From: an uncultured Prevotella sp.
GTDB lineage: Bacteria; Bacteroidota; Bacteroidia; Bacteroidales; Bacteroidaceae
NCBI GenBank assembly: GCA_947303825.1
Contig: CAMYZK010000019.1
Location: 1-16,171 of the forward strand
Direction of reading: 5' to 3'
Length of the DNA stretch: 16,171 bases
The notes under the pieces are model-generated. The model was not told where the DNA came from. It saw only the letters and a list, made by a program, of their open reading frames with translations, and searched no databases. The position numbers were made by a program, and so were the translations under genes. The first letter of the stretch is position 1; each line of letters starts with the position of its first letter. Below are positions 14,310-16,171 of the stretch, piece by piece.

Positions 14310-15509
14310 TTATTTTTTCATTGCACCCACGATGTCTCCGGCACTCATCTCCTTGGCCTGCTCGCCAATCTTCTGCTGGTAGCGCTGCGGGGTGATGGGC
14401 ACTATCTTCATCTGGTCGGTAAGCTTGGTAATGCCGTTGGTAACATACTTATCGCCCACCTTCAAGCCGCTTGCCACTATGTAGTTGTTGCCATCGTTCT
14501 GCGGGTCAACGGTAATCTCGGTGTAGACCACCTTGTTGCTGTCGCCCAGCACATAGACAAACTTCTTGTTCTGCACCTCGCTCACCACCGACTGTGGTAT
14601 CTTTATCACTCCCTCGCTGCTGCGTGGCACTATCACGGTGCCGCTGCCGCCGCTCTTGAGCAGACTCTCAGGGTTGGGGAAGTGTGCCTTCAGCTGCACG
14701 GCGCCCGTTGCCTGGTCTATCACGCCGCTCATTGCTGCCACATGTCCCTCCAGCGGATAGATGGTGCCGTCGGCCAGCTGCAGCTTTACTGGCGGGAACT
14801 GTGCTATGGCAGCATTGACACCGCCTTCCGCCTTGGCCATCGTCAGCATGTCTTTCTCGGTAACGCTGAAGAATACCTCCATCTGACTCACGTCAGACAC
14901 ACGGGTAAGCACGTTGGAAGCACTCACCAGGGCACCCTTCTTAAAGGGCAGGTTGCCCACCACGCCACGGGCGGGGCTCTTCACATAGCAGTAGCTCAGC
15001 ATCTCGCGGGCCGAGGCCAGTGCTGCCTGTGCCTGGGCCAGCTGTGCCTGTGCACTCTTGTAGGTGTTCTCGGCAGTCTGCAGCTCATATTCGCCAATGA
15101 CGTGGCTGTCAAAGAGCTGCTTCGAGTTCTCGTATGTCAGTTTGGCGGTGTTTACTGCACTTTGCGCTGTGTTTACAGAAGCCTGAGCCTGACGCACCTG
15201 AGCCTGATAGGTGGCGTTGTCCAGCACGAACATCAGCTGTCCGGTCTGAACGGTCTGTCCCTCGGTAACGTTAATCTGGGTAAGGAAGCCCTGTACCTTC
15301 GGACGTATCTCCACATCCTGAATACCGTTTATCACGGCAGGGTAAGAGGTCTGCATCTCTGCACCTTGAGCCTTCACCGTGTCAACGGGATACTCATTGT
15401 CGCCAAATTCCGGACGCCCGCCGCCACTGCCGCCGCCCATGAACTTGGGCACTATCAGTATGGCCAGGACTACCACAGCAATAATGATTAAAACTAATTT
15501 CTTTACCAT
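14310..15509 (-). CDS. RND efflux periplasmic adaptor subunit (membrane fusion protein, AcrA-type)
   Basis: Bridges the inner membrane pump to the outer membrane channel. The 399-residue product begins with an uncleaved-looking membrane anchor (about 5-24, LVLIIIAVVVLAILIVPKFM) and no lipobox, so it is probably anchored by a helix rather than by lipid. The lipoyl-like half motif is at about 58-97 (VINGIQDVEIRPKVQGFL, then EGQTVQTGQLMFVLD). An alpha-helical hairpin rich in Ala and Gln runs about 98-168, and the second lipoyl half starts at LSYCYVKSPARGVVGN (171-186). The beta-barrel and membrane-proximal domains follow to the end (GDKYVTNGITKL). First gene of the efflux operon, with its own promoter and a leader of about 105 bases. 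Confidence 0.95.
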   Translation of the reverse strand: MVKKLVLIIIAVVVLAILIVPKFMGGGSGGGRPEFGDNEYPVDTVKAQGAEMQTSYPAVINGIQDVEIRPKVQGFLTQINVTEGQTVQTGQLMFVLDNATYQAQVRQAQASVNTAQSAVNTAKLTYENSKQLFDSHVIGEYELQTAENTYKSAQAQLAQAQAALASAREMLSYCYVKSPARGVVGNLPFKKGALVSASNVLTRVSDVSQMEVFFSVTEKDMLTMAKAEGGVNAAIAQFPPVKLQLADGTIYPLEGHVAAMSGVIDQATGAVQLKAHFPNPESLLKSGGSGTVIVPRSSEGVIKIPQSVVSEVQNKKFVYVLGDSNKVVYTEITVDPQNDGNNYIVASGLKVGDKYVTNGITKLTDQMKIVPITPQRYQQKIGEQAKEMSAGDIVGAMKK

Positions 15510-15620
15510 AATCTAATACTTTTATTTTTAATTGATTTCTGTGTTCTTTGCACACCTAACAGCCATGCCAGGTCTCCATTTTTGGAAAACTATAGCACGG
15601 ATACAATGGTTTTTAGAGTG

Positions 15621-15649
15621 CAAAAATACAAAAAAACAGGCTAAGACAA
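15621..15649 (-). promoter_or_regulatory. Bacteroidetes-type promoter of the efflux operon
   Basis: On the minus strand TATTTTTG (plus 15621-15628) matches TAnnTTTG. TTG (plus 15647-15649) lies 18 bases upstream, one or two bases shorter than usual. The predicted leader is about 105 bases, longer than for the other promoters here, which leaves room for post-transcriptional control. Confidence 0.6.
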
Positions 15650-15852
15650 GCCATTACACATTATTTTTTACACTTTATTAGCAGAACGTGTCACTCGCAC
15701 AGCCGGCTTTTTCACAGATGAGCCTTGGCCCTTTGACAGTTCAACAGTCCACTGCATGGCTCTCGCCTCGTTTTTTTTCAGAAGTCTACAAATGGTTCTG
15801 GGCTTCCTGCTAGTCCATACGCGCGCGTGTGAGTAATACTCGGAAAGATGTT

Positions 15853-15952
15853 GCTACTGATGCTACAGGTGCTACTGGTATCTGATTATCAGCAGGTTAC
15901 GGTGGTGCATCGTAATGCTACTGGTGCTACTGCTGTTGCTGTTGGTGCTACA
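15853..15952. repeat. Degenerate 9-bp repeats of GCTACTGGT type
   Basis: Three units at 15853-15879 (GCTACTGAT, GCTACAGGT, GCTACTGGT) and about four looser units at 15917-15952 (GCTACTGGT, GCTACTGCT, GTTGCTGTT, GGTGCTACA) are separated by 37 bases with a small CTGA-TTA-TCAG inverted repeat. The 9-bp unit would encode Ala-Thr-Gly, but the frames of the two blocks do not join and stops intervene. Confidence 0.6.
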
Positions 15953-16007
15953 GCAGGCCTTTTGCCGAGAGGAGCGGCTTCTCTGGACTATCGGGGAGGG
16001 AAAAGGT

Positions 16008-16029
16008 GTTGCTGACCTAGGTCGGCAAC
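16008..16029. other. 22-bp near-perfect palindrome
   Basis: GTTGCTGACCTAGGTCGGCAAC reads as an inverted repeat of two 11-base halves with one T/G departure, which would be a G-U pair in RNA. It sits between the 9-bp repeats and the 21-bp array. It could be a protein-binding site or the foot of a hairpin; nothing here decides. Confidence 0.5.
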
Positions 16030-16043
16030 GGAAAAGGGAACGA

Positions 16044-16171
16044 CTTTTGGTAAAAAGAAGCCCCCTTTTGGTAAAAGGAAGCCCCCTTTTGGTAAGAGGA
16101 AGCCCCCTTTTGTTAAAAGGAAGTCCCCTTTTGGTAAGAGGAAGGCCCCTTTTTGGTAAAAGGAAGGCCCT
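16044..16171. repeat. 21-bp tandem repeat array, each unit a small hairpin, running off the right edge
   Basis: A partial unit (16044-16060) is followed by units at 16061-16081, 16082-16102, 16103-16123, 16124-16144 and a 22-bp unit at 16145-16166, then the start of another. The consensus is CCCCCTTTTGGTAAAAGGAAG. Each unit holds CCTTTT-GGT-AAAAGG, a 6-bp stem. Two units have AAGAGG in place of AAAAGG, which keeps pairing as U-G only in plus-strand RNA. Units touch without spacers. Confidence 0.9.

Larger units (their letters stand above)
15510..16171. other. Gene-free region upstream of the efflux operon (repeats, palindrome, promoter)
   Basis: I find no convincing gene in these 662 bases. 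Positions 15510-15650 hold the leader and promoter of the efflux operon; 15651-15847 show no feature I recognise apart from T-runs and a GCGCGCG stretch; from 15848 the DNA is repetitive. A 55-codon plus-strand frame (15848-16015) and a minus-strand frame open from the right edge to a stop at 15872 exist, but both are made of low-complexity repeats. No regulator gene (TetR, AraC or MarR type) is present next to the pump. Confidence 0.6.

Noticed and set aside
14682..15491. Plus-strand frame of 269 codons within the adaptor gene
   Set aside because: Antisense shadow of the adaptor; composition is rich in His, Cys and Leu as expected from the reverse complement.
15848..16015. Small plus-strand gene of 55 codons (MLLLMLQVLLV…)
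   Set aside because: It is made of 9-bp repeat sequence read in two different phases, has no promoter in front and no family resemblance.
16044..16171. Possible CRISPR array
   Set aside because: The 21-bp units touch each other with no unique spacers, and no cas genes are present.
1..16171. tRNA, rRNA, riboswitch, phage or integrase genes
   Set aside because: I looked for cloverleaf-like, known aptamer-like and mobile-gene sequences by eye and saw none; a covariance-model scan would be needed to exclude small RNAs.

Overview
The window reads as chromosomal DNA from a member of the Bacteroidales, most like Prevotella or a close relative. The support is: promoters of the Bacteroidetes type (TTG/TTTG, about 20 bases, TAnnTTTG) and no consistent Shine-Dalgarno sequences; a large secreted protein whose C-terminal tail is of the Prevotella/Bacteroides kind (…NLQGQKV…KGLYIINGRKVVIK); and an RND efflux operon and LpxA-type enzyme with Bacteroidetes-like sequence. 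This assignment is from memory of families, not from a search.

Layout. Positions 1-2441 (+): the tail of an unidentified gene, a THUMP-like/class I SAM methyltransferase, and NAD kinase (nadK). Positions 2442-5142: a terminator-like hairpin, two and a third copies of a 76-bp repeat, and a large secreted protein (-). Positions 5358-6632 (-): proA (gamma-glutamyl phosphate reductase), divergent from trxA. Positions 6860-8331 (+): trxA, a translationally coupled small acidic protein and a lipoprotein, closed by a strong hairpin at 8358-8393. Positions 8425-15509 (-): a tripartite RND efflux operon in the order adaptor, pump, outer membrane channel, followed by an LpxA-type acyltransferase. Positions 15510-16171 hold no convincing gene, but contain the efflux promoter, a 9-bp repeat region, a palindrome and an array of 21-bp hairpin repeats running off the right edge.

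The genes are mostly ordinary housekeeping and envelope functions. The unusual content is the density of small structured repeats. A double-hairpin repeat family (two stem-loops that abut exactly, with paired base changes between copies, flanked by 7-bp tandem repeats) occurs in four copies. One copy lies in frame inside the methyltransferase and two start at the stop codon of the preceding gene. A block of 7-bp repeats is translated inside proA. G/C-rich inverted-repeat elements of about 130 bp fill both junctions around the outer membrane channel gene, and one arm of the second encodes part of that protein's lipoprotein signal peptide. A tandem 76-bp repeat duplicates the last codons, stop codon and 3' hairpin of the secreted-protein gene. 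Together they suggest a genome in which short structured repeats repeatedly land at gene ends and are sometimes absorbed into coding sequence.
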